Source of the DNA: Microcystis sp. T1-4
Lineage (GTDB): Bacteria > Cyanobacteriota > Cyanobacteriia > Cyanobacteriales > Microcystaceae
Direction of reading: 5' to 3'
Assembly: GCF_000297435.1 (NCBI RefSeq)
Contig: NZ_CAIP01000068.1
Location: 1-5,743, forward strand
DNA length: 5,743 nt
Shown here: positions 5,544-5,743 of the stretch, piece after piece
Layout of the letters: every line of letters starts with the position of its first letter
Numbering within the stretch: the first letter of the stretch is position 1
Made by a program: the position numbers and the translations under genes
Notes under the pieces: model-generated
Told to the model about the DNA's origin: nothing
The model's database searches: none
Seen by the model: only the letters and a program-made list of their open reading frames with translations

Positions 5544-5743
5544 CTATCTCTCCTGAAATTGTCTGAGAGTAAATTCTGTTAATTTAGCTAATTTTTCTGC
5601 TTCTTACGTCGATAAAACTATCAGTTTTTCCTAACGTTCAGCTAACCACCTCTGTCCCTCCATTATTGAGAGAAAACCCAAACCTCTGAAAAGATTCAAT
5701 CCTATAGTTGTGAGAATTGACCAATTGCTTGCTGCTTGAAAAT
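5544..5743 (-). pseudogene. Decayed 3' end of a probable transposase gene
   Basis: On the minus strand one frame enters at the right edge (5741) and gives 36 coherent codons, including NWSILTTIGLNLFRGLGF and MEGQRWLAER, up to a TAG at 5633-5631. The same frame then continues protein-like through EKLIVLST, a TAA (5606-5604) and a further Glu/Lys/Leu-rich stretch to another TAG (5546-5544). A hydrophobic helix with an N...L..iglNLfR pattern near the C-terminus is what I recall from DDE transposases of the IS4-like group, so a transposase tail is my best guess. The rest of the gene lies outside the window. If the first TAG is the natural stop, the following in-frame text is chance; otherwise the gene carries three nonsense changes. 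Confidence 0.4.

Larger units (their letters stand above)
5115..5743. other. Gene-free 3' region with repeats and mobile-element debris
   Basis: No intact gene is seen on either strand. Bases 5115-5260 are AT-rich and contain weak palindromes, such as CTAGG (5134-5138) with CCTAG (5149-5153) and GCCTC (5209-5213) with GAGGC (5222-5226). None has a T-run, so no convincing ddl terminator is visible. Bases 5275-5346 hold a dispersed-type repeat and a hairpin, 5400-5428 a second perfect hairpin, and 5544-5743 a decayed minus-strand gene. Confidence 0.6.

Overview
The window looks like the chromosome of a unicellular cyanobacterium close to Microcystis. Three things point that way: the SufA-type protein resembles the cyanobacterial form; a J-domain/HNH gene pair resembles protein families I recall from Nostoc and Microcystis; and the spacers are AT-rich and littered with hairpins and transposon scars. 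The assignment comes from reading and memory, not from a database search.

Layout. Bases 99-488 encode a small secreted protein of unknown role. After a gene-free spacer, 809-1165 encode an A-type iron-sulfur carrier (SufA/IscA), closed by a tandem-hairpin terminator with a run of eight T. Bases 1218-1620 hold no convincing gene but carry what looks like the right-end palindrome of an IS200/IS605 (IS1341-type) element without its transposase. A small helical protein (1711-1896) follows, with a good promoter just upstream. A hairpin-rich spacer leads to a tight two-gene unit: a J-domain protein (2154-2756) and, two bases after its stop, a 354-residue HNH-nuclease-like protein (2759-3823). A short stretch on the minus strand (3860-4024) reads like the tail of a lost gene and overlaps a strong promoter for ddl (4056-5114), the D-alanine--D-alanine ligase of peptidoglycan synthesis. 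The last 629 bases contain no intact gene; they hold a CTTTGTG-type dispersed repeat, two strong hairpins and, at the right edge, the decayed 3' end of a probable transposase gene on the minus strand.

How the genes relate. sufA and ddl are housekeeping genes with their own signals. The J-domain/HNH pair is the one real operon: the genes nearly touch, and the second gene's ribosome binding site lies inside the first. A co-chaperone domain paired with a nuclease carrying duplicated putative recognition modules is the most interesting item here. Defence, plasmid or mobile-element roles are possible, but none is shown by the sequence. Both flanks of this section carry mobile-element debris, so it may be an accessory insertion between conserved genes.
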